A stretch of 64,000 nucleotides of DNA, from NCBI RefSeq assembly GCF_002855575.1, contig NZ_PKRQ01000003.1:124001-188000 (forward strand). Direction: 5' to 3'. Origin of the DNA: Tabrizicola sp. TH137 (GTDB taxonomy: Bacteria > Pseudomonadota > Alphaproteobacteria > Rhodobacterales > Rhodobacteraceae). The notes beneath the pieces are model-generated. The model was not told where the DNA came from. It worked only from the letters and a program-made list of their open reading frames with translations, and did not search any database. Positions 9,936 through 19,183 of this stretch are shown piece after piece. The position numbers and the translations under genes are program-made. Every line of letters starts with the position of its first letter. Positions within the stretch are counted from its first letter, which is position 1.

Positions 9936-11069
9936 CTATTCGAAATCCCGCACCGCCAGCGCACGTGCGATCTCGGCCCGCACCAGCTTGCGCACATTGC
10001 GCGTGATCCGCTCGCCCAGCGCCCCCTGCAATTCCTCGCGGATGATGTCGCGCACCAGATCGCGCAGCATCTCCTCGTCGAAATGGCGGTCGTCGTGGTC
10101 ATCCTCCTCGAACCGGGCAAAGACCGTCGCCGTCGCCTCTTCCTCCAGTTCGCGCCGGATCTCCGCCTCGGCGGCATCGGCCCAGCCCGCATCGGCGCGG
10201 GGGGTGGCAGAAGGCGCGGCCACCGGCTCCGCCGTCACCACCTCCTCGGCCTCCGCTTCCATCCGCGCCCAGTCCGGCATCGCGGCAGGGCTCTCGCCCG
10301 CCATGTCGGCAGGCACAGGCCCGCCCAGATCCGTCGGGTCCTGCGGATGCGGCATCGCCAGCCCCTCCTCGCCACGCAGCTCCTCCTCCGTCGCCTCCGC
10401 GGCCGCAGGACGGTCGATCACCATCGGCTCCACATCCGACCAACCCGGATCATCCGGCTGCTCGGCCTCCATCGGCGCGGATTCGCCCGGCGCCGCCCAA
10501 TTCGCCTCCGGCGCATCGGCGGCGGGCCAGTCCTCGGACACCACCGCCTCGACGATCTCGATCTCGCCCTCCAGCACCTCGGGCAGTGGCGCCTCCGCCG
10601 CTGCCTCGATCACCGGATCGGCAGGCTGTTCCACCGGGGCCACAGGCGCCTCCGACCAGGCCTCGCCCGCAGCTTCCACCGCAGCCTCCGCCTCCGTCGC
10701 CCAGTCTGACCGCGACGGCACCACCGCCTCGCCCACCGGCTCCCATTCCTCCTCCGGCATGGCGCGGGTCACACGGTCCACGACCGATGCCCCCCGCCCC
10801 TGCCGCACCGACTGGAAGGACGGCATCGCCGCCTCCGGTTGCGGGGCCGCGACCGGGGCCTCCGCCTCCGGCCCGATCCGCAGCGCAGGCGTCAGGATAA
10901 GCTTCTCGGCCTCTGCCGCAGGCGCGGCCACGGGTGCCGCCACAGGGGCCGCCGCGGGGGGGGCCACTTCGGCCGCCGGCTTGGCGCCGGGACGCAAATC
11001 CTCCGAAACCAGACGGCGGATGGAGGACAGGACATCCTCGATCTCGACGGAACTCAACCGTTCGGACAT
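9936..11069 (-). CDS. acidic, low-complexity PopZ-like (DUF2497-like) scaffold candidate
   Basis: A 377-aa protein in three parts. The N-terminal short helix (VEIEDVLSSIRRLVSEDL, residues ~6-24) resembles the EEILASIRRIISE helix of the polar organizer PopZ. About 280 residues of Ala/Glu/Pro/Val-rich, strongly acidic disordered sequence follow. The C-terminal helices (EEMLRDLVRDIIREELQGAL, then ARALAVRDF) recall the PopZ/DUF2497 oligomerization tail. The start at 11069 follows GAGAGG. In Caulobacter, PopZ anchors the chromosome and cell-cycle proteins at the pole. The similarity here is of layout and short motifs only, so the role is a hypothesis. Confidence 0.5.
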   Translation of the reverse strand: MSERLSSVEIEDVLSSIRRLVSEDLRPGAKPAAEVAPPAAAPVAAPVAAPAAEAEKLILTPALRIGPEAEAPVAAPQPEAAMPSFQSVRQGRGASVVDRVTRAMPEEEWEPVGEAVVPSRSDWATEAEAAVEAAGEAWSEAPVAPVEQPADPVIEAAAEAPLPEVLEGEIEIVEAVVSEDWPAADAPEANWAAPGESAPMEAEQPDDPGWSDVEPMVIDRPAAAEATEEELRGEEGLAMPHPQDPTDLGGPVPADMAGESPAAMPDWARMEAEAEEVVTAEPVAAPSATPRADAGWADAAEAEIRRELEEEATATVFARFEEDDHDDRHFDEEMLRDLVRDIIREELQGALGERITRNVRKLVRAEIARALAVRDFE

Positions 11070-11196
11070 TTCGGTGCAGACCTCTCGGATGCGCAATGCG
11101 TGGATGCGATTCTATCGCCCACAACAGTGGCGATATCAAGGAAAGGCAACGGGCGGCACCGCAGCGCCGCCCGGCCGTGGCGTTCCTGCCAAAGGA

Positions 11197-12561
11197 TCAG
11201 TCGCCGATCTTGTCGAGGATGCGCTGAAGCTTCTTGCCCTGCGGGCTGGTGATCGGCGCGTTCTTCACGGCGTTGTAATAGAGCGCCGGATCATAGGTCG
11301 GCACGCCCAGCCCCAGATGCTCCACCGACAGAAGGCCCATCGTGGACAACAGGTTATAGACGCCGATATAGCGCTGCGCCTCGGCCTGCAACTTGGTCGC
11401 CCGCGCGTCCAGCAATTCCTGTTCGGCGTTCAGCACATCCAGCGTCGTCCGCGCCCCCAGCGTGGCTTCCTCGCGCACCCCTTCAAAGGCCGTCTGCGCA
11501 GCCTCCACCTGAAGCGTGCCCGCCTGGATCGAGGCCGCCGCCACTTCCAGCGCCGACCAGGCATTGCCCACATTCTCGCCAACGGTGATCGTCGCCTGCA
11601 ACAGCCCGGCCTGCGCGGCCTCCTTGTTGGCCAGCGCCGCGCGATGCGCCGAAGACAGCGCGCCGCCCGCATAAATCGTCTGGTTGAACGACAGCGAAAC
11701 GCTGTCGCGCCGCGTGTCGGTGTCGATATTCTCGGCGATCCCGGCTTCCAGGTTGATCGACGGCCGCATTTCGGCCCGCGTCGCCTCGACCCCCAGTTCC
11801 GAGATCGTCACCTGACGCTGCGCCTGCAGGATATCCGGATGGGTCCGCAGCGCGATCATCCGCGCCTCGTCCAGCGATCCGGCGGTCTTCGGCAGCCGCG
11901 GCAGGCCCGCCAGATTGCCCGGATAGGCCCCGGTCACCGCCCGATACCGCTCCCGCGCCACCGCGAAATCGCCCTGCGCCGCCGCCAGGCCCGACCGCGC
12001 CGCAGCCAGACGCGCCTCGGCGATGGCCACATCCGTGCGCGTCACCTCGCCCACCTCGAACCGGTCCTGCGCCGCGCGCAGTTCCTGCGTGATCAGCCGG
12101 ACGTTGTTCTGCCGCAGCGACACGATCTCCGCCTGCAAGCGCACATCCACAAAGGCGCTCACCGCCGAAAGCAGAACCTGCGCCTCCAGATCCTTCAGCG
12201 CCTCGCGCGTCGCCAGCACCGTCTCCTTGGCGATCTCGATCCCGGCGCGGTTGCGCCCGAAATCGAACACCGTCCATTGCGCCGCCAGCGTGAAGGTCGT
12301 CTGCAAGTCATCGGACCCTACCGTATCGGGGTCCGTATCGGTCGCCTGCGCCTCTGCGACGAAGTTGATCACCGGGCGCAGCGCCGCCACCGCCTGCGCC
12401 ACATCCTCATCCGCCGCGCGCAGCAGCGCCTCGTTCTGATCCAGCAGCTTGGAATTCTTGTAGGCCGAGACCAGCGCATCGGCGAGCGTCTCTGCCTGCA
12501 CGCCCCCCGCACCCAGTCCGAGGACGGAAACCGCCACTGCCGAAAGGAATCTGCGCATCAT
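11197..12561 (-). CDS. tolC: TolC-family outer-membrane efflux protein
   Basis: Outer-membrane channel of type I secretion and tripartite efflux systems. It has 454 aa from ATG 12561 (GAGGCAGGG upstream), with a signal peptide ending near GGVQA. The mature protein has two OEP repeats rich in long helices; the segments ETLADALVSAYKNSK and the ARSGLAAAQGDFAVARERY region are typical of TolC helices. A second ATG at 12558 is possible. It lies 88 bp downstream of the pcm-like gene in the same direction, an arrangement I recall from other alphaproteobacteria. No partner ABC or membrane-fusion gene is adjacent. Confidence 0.88.
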   Translation of the reverse strand: MMRRFLSAVAVSVLGLGAGGVQAETLADALVSAYKNSKLLDQNEALLRAADEDVAQAVAALRPVINFVAEAQATDTDPDTVGSDDLQTTFTLAAQWTVFDFGRNRAGIEIAKETVLATREALKDLEAQVLLSAVSAFVDVRLQAEIVSLRQNNVRLITQELRAAQDRFEVGEVTRTDVAIAEARLAAARSGLAAAQGDFAVARERYRAVTGAYPGNLAGLPRLPKTAGSLDEARMIALRTHPDILQAQRQVTISELGVEATRAEMRPSINLEAGIAENIDTDTRRDSVSLSFNQTIYAGGALSSAHRAALANKEAAQAGLLQATITVGENVGNAWSALEVAAASIQAGTLQVEAAQTAFEGVREEATLGARTTLDVLNAEQELLDARATKLQAEAQRYIGVYNLLSTMGLLSVEHLGLGVPTYDPALYYNAVKNAPITSPQGKKLQRILDKIGD

Positions 12562-12649
12562 ATACCCTGCCTCTTCAGTGGCGTGCCGCAAACCGGCCCG
12601 CGCCTCACGTCTTCCCCGCGCCAAACCCTGCGGGGCAACAACCGTCACG

Positions 12650-13303
12650 TCACAGAACAAATCCGCGTGCCGCGGCAAAACCCGGAAGAACCGGCGCCGC
12701 CGCATTGAACACCTGGCGCCAGGTCACCGCGCCGTCGATCTTGTATCCCACCCGCGCCACGCCCAGCGCGCCCTCCATGAAGACGGCACCGATCCGCCCG
12801 CCTTCCTTGAGCTGATCAAGGATCGCCTGCGGCACCACCTCAACCCCGCCCTGAATGGTGATCACGTCAAAGGGCGCATGGCGCGCATCGCCCGCCGCCA
12901 GCGACCCGACGACGACAGCGGCATTGTCCACGCCTTCCGCCGACAGGCTGCGCTGCGCCTCGGCGGCCAGCGCCTCATCCTCTTCCACCGCGACCACGGC
13001 ATCGGCCAGACGCGCGATCACCGCCGTCGAATAGCCGAAGCCGCAGCCCAGATCGAGCACCAGCTCCGTCGGTTGCACATCCAGCGCGTCCAGCATCTTG
13101 GCCAGCGTCCGCGCCTCCAGCACCACCCGGCCCGCGCCGATGTCCAGATTCTCGCCCACATAGGCCGCCTCGCGCTTCGCCTGAGGCACGAAAACCTCGC
13201 GCGGAACCGTCAGCATCGCCTCGATGATCGGAAACTTGGTCACGTCGGACGGGCGCACTTGCGTGTCCACCATCATCACCCGCCGGGTCGCGAAGTCACT
13301 CAT
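12650..13303 (-). CDS. protein-L-isoaspartate O-methyltransferase family protein
   Basis: SAM-dependent methyltransferase of the Pcm family, which repairs isoaspartyl residues. The start at 13303 (MSDFATRRV) has AGGAC before it; long upstream in-frame extensions are antisense to the FAH gene and not credible. It has 217 aa. SAM motif I is [20 protein letters not shown] (about residues 77-96). The N-terminal [16 protein letters not shown] and PREVFVP are family features. Pcm paralogues next to tolC in alphaproteobacteria often lack some catalytic residues, so true repair activity is uncertain. Confidence 0.8.
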   Translation of the reverse strand: MSDFATRRVMMVDTQVRPSDVTKFPIIEAMLTVPREVFVPQAKREAAYVGENLDIGAGRVVLEARTLAKMLDALDVQPTELVLDLGCGFGYSTAVIARLADAVVAVEEDEALAAEAQRSLSAEGVDNAAVVVGSLAAGDARHAPFDVITIQGGVEVVPQAILDQLKEGGRIGAVFMEGALGVARVGYKIDGAVTWRQVFNAAAPVLPGFAAARGFVL

Positions 13304-13513
13304 CGTCCTGAACTCATGCGTCTGGTCTAATTCGTAAACTTCTCTGCCATACTTCACCCGGGGGGGCAACGGGCCAAAGGTCCGAAGGCTGCGAACCGTT
13401 TGCGCCTTGTCGCAGCGCAGCAACGCTTTGCGACGCGGCAACCGGCGTGCCGAGGCCCCTTGCAAATCCGGCGCAACCGGGGTTCCCTGCCCGCGCCGAA
13501 AAGGGAGGAACGG

Positions 13514-14359
13514 ATGAAACTGTTGCGCGTAGGTCAACCCGGGGCCGAAGTGCCGGCCATTGTCGATGCCGCAGGCCGCATCCGCAGCCTTCAGGGCATC
13601 GTGCCCGATATCGCGGGCGAGACGCTCACCCCCGAAGGCCTGGCCCGCCTCCGCAGCCTTGACCTCGCCACCCTGCCCGAACTGCCCGCCGATGCCCGCA
13701 TCGGCCCCTGCGTCGGACGGGTGGGCAAGTTCATCTGCATCGGCCTGAACTATGCCGATCACGCGGCGGAATCGAATCTGCCCGTGCCGAAGGAACCGGT
13801 GATCTTCCTCAAGGCCAACTCGGCCATCATCGGCCCGAATGACGATGTGCTCATCCCCCGCGGCTCGAAAAAGACCGACTGGGAGGTGGAGCTGGGCGTG
13901 GTCATCGGCAAGCGCGCCTCCTACGTGACAGAAGCCGAGGCGATGGATCACGTCGCGGGCTATTGCGTCATCAATGACGTCTCGGAACGCGAATTCCAGA
14001 TCGAACGCGGCGGCACCTGGGACAAGGGCAAGGGCTGCGACACCTTCGGTCCCCTCGGCCCCTGGCTGGTCACCACGGATGAAGTGGCCGATCCCCAGAA
14101 CCTCTCCATGTGGCTCGAGGTGGACGGCCACCGCTATCAGAACGGCTCCACCCGGACGATGGTCTTCGGCGTGCGGCATCTGGTGCATTACGTCAGCCAG
14201 TTCATGACCCTGCATCCCGGCGACGTGATCTCCACCGGCACCCCGCCCGGCGTCGGCATGGGCCAGAAGCCCGATCCGATCTACCTCAAGGGCGGCGAGG
14301 TGATGCGCCTCGGCATCGAAGGGCTCGGCGAACAGCGCCAGACCGTCGGCCATGCCTGA
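13514..14359 (+). CDS. fumarylacetoacetate hydrolase (FAH) family protein
   Basis: A metal-dependent C-C hydrolase, decarboxylase or isomerase of the FAH superfamily. ATG 13514 follows a strong AAGGGAGGAA. It has 281 aa. The catalytic core starts near [17 protein letters not shown]. Metal-binding acidic residues lie in [12 protein letters not shown] and the INDVSERE region, followed by GPWLVTTDE and [12 protein letters not shown]. Members act on 2-keto-3-deoxy sugar acids, acylpyruvates or homoprotocatechuate products. The neighbourhood gives no hint which, so I leave the substrate open. Confidence 0.8.
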   Translation: MKLLRVGQPGAEVPAIVDAAGRIRSLQGIVPDIAGETLTPEGLARLRSLDLATLPELPADARIGPCVGRVGKFICIGLNYADHAAESNLPVPKEPVIFLKANSAIIGPNDDVLIPRGSKKTDWEVELGVVIGKRASYVTEAEAMDHVAGYCVINDVSEREFQIERGGTWDKGKGCDTFGPLGPWLVTTDEVADPQNLSMWLEVDGHRYQNGSTRTMVFGVRHLVHYVSQFMTLHPGDVISTGTPPGVGMGQKPDPIYLKGGEVMRLGIEGLGEQRQTVGHA

Positions 14360-14366
14360 ACGGGCA

Positions 14367-14432
14367 GGATGGGCAGCATTGCCCATCCTACGCCACAGGC
14401 CGCCCGCGTAGGATGGGCGATCCCGCCCATCC
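14367..14432. repeat. paired GGATGGGC palindromic elements between convergent genes
   Basis: Two near-identical hairpins. The first is GGATGGGCA-GCAT-TGCCCATCC (14367-14388); the second is GGATGGGCG-ATCC-CGCCCATCC (14411-14432). The facing arms GCCCATCCTACG and CGTAGGATGGGC are also complementary over 12 bp, so a larger alternative hairpin is possible. It sits between the FAH gene and the convergent dxs. It looks like an intergenic palindromic (REP/BIME-like) repeat that may also end transcription; it lacks a T-run. Confidence 0.6.
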
Positions 14433-14441
14433 CCCCCGAAC

Positions 14442-16370
14442 TCAGACCAGACGCAGCCCCGGCCGCGCCGCCGCGCGCCGCCCGGTCGCCTGCCGCACCA
14501 TCGCCGCGATGTCCTTCGCCGACAGGCCCGCCCAGTCATACATCTGCGCCGGGCTCGCCTGGTCGATGAACCGGTCGGGCAGGGTCATGGTCCGGATCGC
14601 CCGCCCCTTCTCCAGCCCGCCGCTATTGGCCAGATGGTGCAGCACCAGCGCGCCGAAGCCGCCCGTCGCCCCCGTCTCCACCGTGATCAGCGCGGGATGA
14701 TCCTCGACCAGCAGGTCGATCAGCGCCGTATCCAGCGGCTTGGCGAAGCGCGCATCGGCCACGGTGATCGAAATCCCCTCGGCCTCAAGCATCTCCGCCG
14801 CCGCCAGTGCCTCGCCCAGATGCGCGCCATAGGACAGGATCGCCGCATCCGACCCCACCCGCAGCACCCGCCCCTTGCCGATGGTGATCGGCACGCCCCG
14901 CGCGGGCAGGTCCACACCCAGCCCCTCGCCGCGCGGATAGCGGAAGGCGATGGGTCCCTCGTCATGCGCCATGGCCGTGGCCACCATGTGGACGAGTTCC
15001 GCCTCATCCCCCGCCGCCATCACGGTAAAGCCCGGCAGATTGGCCAGAAATCCGATGTCGAAGGCCCCCGCATGGGTCGCCCCGTCCTGCCCCACCAGCC
15101 CCGCCCGGTCGATGGCGAAGCGCACCGGCAAGCCCTGCAACGCCACGTCATGCACGATCTGGTCATAGCCACGTTGCAGGAAGGTGGAATAGATCGCGCA
15201 GACAGGCTTCAGCCCCGCCGCCGCCATCCCCGCCGCCATGGTCACCCCATGCTGCTCGGCAATCCCCACGTCAAACACGCGGGATGCGAAGCGCCGCGCC
15301 ATGATGTCCAGCCCCGTCCCCGAAGGCATCGCCGCCGTGATCGCCACCACCCGCGGATCGCGCGCCGCCTCTTCCGTCAGGGCATTGCCGAAGACCGTGG
15401 TATAGGAGGGCGCGTTGGACTTGGCCTTCGCCTGCTCCCCCGTCTCCGGGTCGAATTTCGACACGCCGTGATACTTGTCCGCCGCCGTCTCGGCAGGGGC
15501 AAAACCCTTGCCCTTCACCGTCACCGCATGGATCAGCACCGGCCCCGTCGCCCGCGCCCGTGCCGCCCGCAGCGTCGCCAGCACCTGCCCCATGTCATGC
15601 CCGTCAATCGGGCCGACATAGGAAAAGCCCAGCTCCTCGAACAGCGTCCCGCCGCCCGGCATCCCCGTGACCAGCGCCCGCGCCCGCCTGGCGCCATCCC
15701 GCACCGGCCCCGGCAGATGGCTCTCGAACTCCTCCGCCGCCGCCTTGAACAGCGCCAGCGGCCCCTTCGCCGCAATCTCGTTGAGGTATTTCGACAAAGC
15801 CCCCACCGGCGGCGCGATGCTCATGTCATTGTCGTTCAGGATCACGAACAGCCGCTTGCCCAGATGGCCCGCATGGTTCATCGCCTCATAGGCCATGCCC
15901 GCCGTGATCGCCCCGTCGCCGATCACCGCGATCGTGTCGCCCACCGGCATCCCCATCTCGCGCCCCACCGCAAAACCCAGCGCCGCCGAGATGGAGGTAG
16001 AGGAATGCGCCGCCCCGAACGGGTCGAATTCGCTCTCCGACCGCTTGGTAAATCCGGAAACGCCCCCGCCCTGCCGCAGCGTCGCCATCCGCTCCCGCCG
16101 CCCGGTCAAAATCTTGTGCGGATAGCACTGATGCCCGACATCCCAGATCAGCTTGTCCCGCGGCGTGTCAAAGACGGCATGGATGGCGACCGTCAGCTCC
16201 ACCACCCCAAGCGACGATCCCAGATGCCCGCCCGTCCGGCTGACCACTTCAATCGTCTCGCGCCGCAACTCCCCGGCCAGCCGTCCCAGCTCCGCATCCG
16301 AGAGCCCCTTCAAATCCGCAGGCCCCGCCACACGGTCCAGGGTCGGCGTCCGGCTGTCGATGGTGGTCAT
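14442..16370 (-). CDS. dxs: 1-deoxy-D-xylulose-5-phosphate synthase
   Basis: First enzyme of the MEP isoprenoid pathway: condenses pyruvate and glyceraldehyde 3-phosphate with thiamine diphosphate. It supplies precursors for carotenoids, the bacteriochlorophyll tail and quinones. It has 642 aa, full length. The TPP motif is in [21 protein letters not shown]; the transketolase domain follows ([18 protein letters not shown]; catalytic Glu in this segment), and GGHLGSSLG is near the N-terminus. It lies downstream of pufX in the same direction but behind a strong terminator hairpin, so linkage to puf transcription is partial at most. Confidence 0.95.
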   Translation of the reverse strand: MTTIDSRTPTLDRVAGPADLKGLSDAELGRLAGELRRETIEVVSRTGGHLGSSLGVVELTVAIHAVFDTPRDKLIWDVGHQCYPHKILTGRRERMATLRQGGGVSGFTKRSESEFDPFGAAHSSTSISAALGFAVGREMGMPVGDTIAVIGDGAITAGMAYEAMNHAGHLGKRLFVILNDNDMSIAPPVGALSKYLNEIAAKGPLALFKAAAEEFESHLPGPVRDGARRARALVTGMPGGGTLFEELGFSYVGPIDGHDMGQVLATLRAARARATGPVLIHAVTVKGKGFAPAETAADKYHGVSKFDPETGEQAKAKSNAPSYTTVFGNALTEEAARDPRVVAITAAMPSGTGLDIMARRFASRVFDVGIAEQHGVTMAAGMAAAGLKPVCAIYSTFLQRGYDQIVHDVALQGLPVRFAIDRAGLVGQDGATHAGAFDIGFLANLPGFTVMAAGDEAELVHMVATAMAHDEGPIAFRYPRGEGLGVDLPARGVPITIGKGRVLRVGSDAAILSYGAHLGEALAAAEMLEAEGISITVADARFAKPLDTALIDLLVEDHPALITVETGATGGFGALVLHHLANSGGLEKGRAIRTMTLPDRFIDQASPAQMYDWAGLSAKDIAAMVRQATGRRAAARPGLRLV

Positions 16371-16391
16371 GGCTTACCCCTTTCCGGGATG

Positions 16392-16426
16392 AAAAAAGTG
16401 CCGTGCAGGGGAAACCTACACGGCAC
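16392..16426 (-). terminator. Rho-independent terminator ending the puf operon
   Basis: Read on the minus strand, a 12-bp stem with one mismatch (GTGCCGTGTAGG ... CCTGCACGGCAC) and a 5-nt loop is followed directly by six T residues. It lies 122 bp after pufX and 22 bp before the dxs start. The rest of the 177-bp pufX-dxs gap holds a CCCGGATCCGGG palindrome at 16472-16483 and no gene. Confidence 0.85.
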
Positions 16427-16547
16427 CAGGTCCCTGTCGCCAACAGGAAGGGAACCGGGCTGTGGTTGCGCCCCGGATCCGGGCCGGCGAATTGGCCCGA
16501 ATGATGGCGGGTCGGGCGGCTTTGCTCCGCCCGGACCCATGCTTGGA

Positions 16548-16775
16548 TCAGGCGATCCCGGTCACGGCGGGGGCCGTGATCAGGAAGGCATTGGGATCGG
16601 GTGCCAGCTTGCTGTCTTCCGGCAGAAGCAGGCCGATCCCCCAGACCGCGAACAGAAGTGCCGCCACGGACAGGACGAACAAGGCCGCCCATCCCGCTCC
16701 GGCCATCATCTGGTACAAGGCCCAGGACCGCAGCGCCGCACCCGGCTTTTGCTGAAGGAAGTCGTTGTCAGACAT
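16548..16775 (-). CDS. pufX: PufX, reaction centre-LH1 core complex subunit
   Basis: A single-span membrane protein that leaves a gap in the LH1 ring for quinone exchange and organizes core complexes. It has 75 aa from ATG 16775; an ATG at 16778 also exists, but spacing from GGGGG favours the second. The diagnostic stretch is LYQMMAGAGWAALF, close to QMMKGAGWAGG of Rhodobacter sphaeroides PufX. It is followed by a hydrophobic helix and an LLPEDSKLAPDPN tail. Position directly after pufM confirms the call. The sequence is otherwise divergent, as is usual for PufX. Its presence with no pufC restricts the likely source to the Rhodobacter group. Confidence 0.9.
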   Translation of the reverse strand: MSDNDFLQQKPGAALRSWALYQMMAGAGWAALFVLSVAALLFAVWGIGLLLPEDSKLAPDPNAFLITAPAVTGIA

Positions 16776-16785
16776 CATTTCCCCC

Positions 16786-17709
16786 TCAATCCAGCGGCGC
16801 GTAGCCGTGGTCCTGTGCCCAGACGTACCAGTTGTCCACGACCGTCCCCGTAATCAGGATGCCGATCCCGCCTGTCAGCGTCACCAGCACCGCAAACCAC
16901 CAGGCCCAGCGGTGAATACCTTCCATCGTCGCGTTGAAGCCCATGGTCCAGCGCCAGAACAGTGCCGCACGTTCCGATGCGGTGCCCCGGTCTGCGATCT
17001 GCTCCAGTTCCCGGTCCCCGCCGAAGCGCGACACCGCAAGAATGGTGGCGCCGTGCATCGCGAACAAGAGGGCCGAGCCGTAAAGGAACACGATGCTCAG
17101 CGCGTGGAACGGGTTGTAGAACAGGTTGCCATAGGTCAGGCTGAAGTTGTTGGTCCAGTCGAGGTGCGTGAAGATGCCGTAGGGCACTGCCTCGGACCAC
17201 GATCCCATCAGGATCGGGCGGAACAGGCCCAGCACCAGGAACAGCCAGATCGCGCTGGCAAAGGCCCAGCTCACATGCTTGCCCATGCCCAGAGCCTGCG
17301 CCCGCAGATAGGTCCGCACCCACCAGGACAGGACCGAGATCAGCAGGAAGAAGGACGCGATCAGCCACAGACCGCCCTCCGCGATGGGCGCGAAGCCCAG
17401 ACCGTATTCAGACGACGGCGGCTCAAGCGAGAACCAGAACAGGTCCCGCAGAAAGACCGCCGGGTTGAACCCGGCCTGATACCAGAACCACGCCCCGCAG
17501 AGCATAAACCAGACCGCGCCGGACATCAGCGAGATCACGCCCATGGTGCCCAGATAGACGGGCCCGAGCTGCGCATTTCCGAACCAGCCCGCAAGGGTCG
17601 AGAAAGAGGCCCCCTTGGTGCGGTTCGACAGTTCGACTTCTTCCACCATCCCCATTTCGGGGGCAGCCTGCACCTGAACCTGGGTGAAGATGTTCTGATA
17701 CTCAGCCAT
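16786..17709 (-). CDS. pufM: photosynthetic reaction centre M subunit
   Basis: The M chain holds half of the special-pair bacteriochlorophylls, the accessory pigments and the primary quinone QA. It has 307 aa with five transmembrane helices. Visible landmarks are [15 protein letters not shown], the histidine-containing [20 protein letters not shown], and [20 protein letters not shown], whose histidines ligate pigment and iron. [17 protein letters not shown] contains the QA-site Trp and an iron-ligand His. It overlaps the end of pufL by 8 bp and is followed by pufX 10 bp later. Confidence 0.98.
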   Translation of the reverse strand: MAEYQNIFTQVQVQAAPEMGMVEEVELSNRTKGASFSTLAGWFGNAQLGPVYLGTMGVISLMSGAVWFMLCGAWFWYQAGFNPAVFLRDLFWFSLEPPSSEYGLGFAPIAEGGLWLIASFFLLISVLSWWVRTYLRAQALGMGKHVSWAFASAIWLFLVLGLFRPILMGSWSEAVPYGIFTHLDWTNNFSLTYGNLFYNPFHALSIVFLYGSALLFAMHGATILAVSRFGGDRELEQIADRGTASERAALFWRWTMGFNATMEGIHRWAWWFAVLVTLTGGIGILITGTVVDNWYVWAQDHGYAPLD

Positions 17710-18550
17710 TTACGCCTCCTGCGATGTCGGCCCACCACGGCAGTTGCAGCCACCAATCCCACCAGACAACCCACTGGTCGAACCAGATCGTGCCCGAGAT
17801 GATGATGCAGACCGCGCTCCAGAAGCCGGCGTTCAGCGCCAGCAGAAGCCCGAGGCGGTGGATGCCCAGCGTGCCGACCGAATAGCCGATCAGGTCGCGG
17901 AAATAGGTGTCCTCGTGATCCGGCGTCCGCATCTCCTTGCCCTTCTCGGGATTGGCGGCGGACAGGATCAGGGCCCCATGCAGCGACAACGCCAGCGCGT
18001 TCGTGAAGAAGAACGACACCGCGATCATGTGGGCAGGGTTGTAGTGGAAGTTGCCGTAGGTATAGCCCGTGTTCGACACCCAATCGAGGTGCGTCCAGAT
18101 GCCATAGGGGAAGCCGTAGCCCCATGCCCCCATCATCAGCGGCCGGAAGACCACGAGTGTCGTATAGGCAAAGATCGCGACGCCGAAGGCGAAAGGCACG
18201 TGAAAGCCCATCCCCAGCTTGCGACAGATCTCCACCTCACGCAGCGCCCAGGAAATGAAGGCACCATGGGCGCAGATCGTGATCAGCTGCCACAGTCCCC
18301 CCTCCATCAGGGGCGCAAAACCCAGCCCGTATTCCACGGGCGGGGGATCAATCGAAATCAGCCACGGGTTCCAGACGCCTTCCATGGCCGTGCCATAGAA
18401 GATCAGGATCGTGCCAAGCGCCGCGAAGAAGAATGTCGTGACGCCAAAGAAACCGACGTAGAACGGCCCGACCCAGAAGTCGAACAGGTTCCCGCCGATG
18501 AGCGTGCCCCCCGGCACGCGATATTTCCGTTCGAAGCTGAGCAGTGCCAT
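17702..18550 (-). CDS. pufL: photosynthetic reaction centre L subunit
   Basis: Partner of the M chain; binds the active-branch pigments and the QB quinone. It has 282 aa, identical in length to R. sphaeroides L. The N-terminus [20 protein letters not shown] and the [20 protein letters not shown] and [20 protein letters not shown] segments are diagnostic; the latter two carry the pigment and iron histidines. [18 protein letters not shown] follows. The start has GGAGAGGGAAG upstream. It is separated from pufA by a 117-bp spacer rich in hairpins. Confidence 0.98.
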   Translation of the reverse strand: MALLSFERKYRVPGGTLIGGNLFDFWVGPFYVGFFGVTTFFFAALGTILIFYGTAMEGVWNPWLISIDPPPVEYGLGFAPLMEGGLWQLITICAHGAFISWALREVEICRKLGMGFHVPFAFGVAIFAYTTLVVFRPLMMGAWGYGFPYGIWTHLDWVSNTGYTYGNFHYNPAHMIAVSFFFTNALALSLHGALILSAANPEKGKEMRTPDHEDTYFRDLIGYSVGTLGIHRLGLLLALNAGFWSAVCIIISGTIWFDQWVVWWDWWLQLPWWADIAGGVNG

Positions 18551-18619
18551 GCTTCCCTCTCCGCTGTGTTGCGACCGGCGGTCCTTTGGTGGCCGTCGGA
18601 TTTGCCCGTTCGGGTCGCC

Positions 18620-18648
18620 GCGGGCGAAGGGTCCTGCCCCCCGCCCGC
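18620..18648 (-). promoter_or_regulatory. intercistronic hairpin between pufA and pufL
   Basis: A perfect 7-bp stem GCGGGCG/CGCCCGC with a 15-nt loop lies in the 117-bp pufA-pufL spacer (18551-18667). A second weaker GC-rich stem is near 18571-18600. In R. capsulatus and R. sphaeroides, hairpins here stabilize the pufBA message and so set the LH1-to-reaction-centre ratio. The same role is inferred from position; no T-run follows. Confidence 0.6.
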
Positions 18649-18667
18649 AGCAAGGTGCCTTACGGCG

Positions 18668-18844
18668 TCACTCGGTTGCCGCGGGTGCGGCGCCACCGAC
18701 GGCGGCAGCGGTCTGGAACCAGTTGATGCCGTTGCTCAGAACCACCAGGTGGATCATCGCAGCCAGCAGGAACAGGAAGACGCCCTGCGCGACGAAGACG
18801 CGACGGGGATCGAAGATGAGCCAGATCTTGTAGAATTTGGACAT
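18668..18844 (-). CDS. pufA: LH1 antenna alpha polypeptide
   Basis: A 58-aa inner-antenna polypeptide with one membrane helix, found by translating the gap between pufB and pufL. It reads [20 protein letters not shown], then a hydrophobic segment with His32 in [10 protein letters not shown], the bacteriochlorophyll ligand. The C-terminus [18 protein letters not shown] is more Ala-rich than in R. sphaeroides, but the length is the same. GAGGAGG lies just before the ATG. It begins 13 bp after pufB. Confidence 0.96.
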   Translation of the reverse strand: MSKFYKIWLIFDPRRVFVAQGVFLFLLAAMIHLVVLSNGINWFQTAAAVGGAAPAATE

Positions 18845-18857
18845 GTTTTGATCCTCC

Positions 18858-19007
18858 TCAGAACCACGGGCGCCAGATGTACGTGGCGATATGGGCGACG
18901 ACTGCGATGGCCGTGAACAGCCAAAGCCCGCTCATATACACCGAGTGCAGTTCCTGCGCCTGCTCGTCGGTAAGACCTGTGAAGCTCAGGTCAGATTTAT
19001 CAGCCAT
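18858..19007 (-). CDS. pufB: LH1 antenna beta polypeptide
   Basis: A 49-aa polypeptide, the same length as R. sphaeroides PufB. It contains [20 protein letters not shown], a single membrane helix, and the C-terminus YIWRPWF. His39 ([10 protein letters not shown]) is the bacteriochlorophyll ligand and His21 the conserved membrane-edge His. The ATG at 19007 has GGAGGATAGA in front; an in-frame TTG extension to 19040 has no support. First structural gene of the puf message. Confidence 0.97.
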   Translation of the reverse strand: MADKSDLSFTGLTDEQAQELHSVYMSGLWLFTAIAVVAHIATYIWRPWF

Positions 19008-19032
19008 TCTATCCTCCGGATGGGCAGACTGA

Positions 19033-19051
19033 CGCCGCAATCCCTGCGGCG
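19033..19051. promoter_or_regulatory. hairpin upstream of pufB
   Basis: A perfect 7-bp stem CGCCGCA/TGCGGCG with a 5-nt loop lies 26 bp before the pufB start, in the 176-bp pufQ-pufB spacer. Such hairpins commonly mark processed 5-prime ends of the pufBA mRNA. That role is inferred. Confidence 0.5.
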
Positions 19052-19156
19052 GGGTTCACGGTCAGGCGGAATGCCCTTCCGAGTTCTCACCACCCCGCGA
19101 TGGTCTGCGGGAGGGCGAAGGCGTGACGGGTCGGGCGCAACCCGGAGAAAGCTGTC

Positions 19157-19174
19157 CCCGCCCCTGCGGGCGGG
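19157..19174. promoter_or_regulatory. hairpin just after pufQ
   Basis: A perfect 7-bp stem CCCGCCC/GGGCGGG with a 4-nt CTGC loop lies 10 bp beyond the pufQ stop codon. There is no T-run on the minus strand. Likely an RNA stability or processing element separating the low-abundance pufQ message from pufBA; inferred. Confidence 0.5.
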
Positions 19175-19183
19175 CGTCCGGCC

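Noticed and set aside
12650-14539. 629-codon minus-strand frame extending pcm upstream
   Set aside because: Everything upstream of 13303 is antisense to the FAH-family gene. A clear start with a ribosome site exists at 13303.
19008-19183. A pufK-like short ORF in the pufQ-pufB spacer
   Set aside because: Short open frames exist (one ends EGHSA before pufB), but I could not find a start with a ribosome site or a convincing match to pufK.
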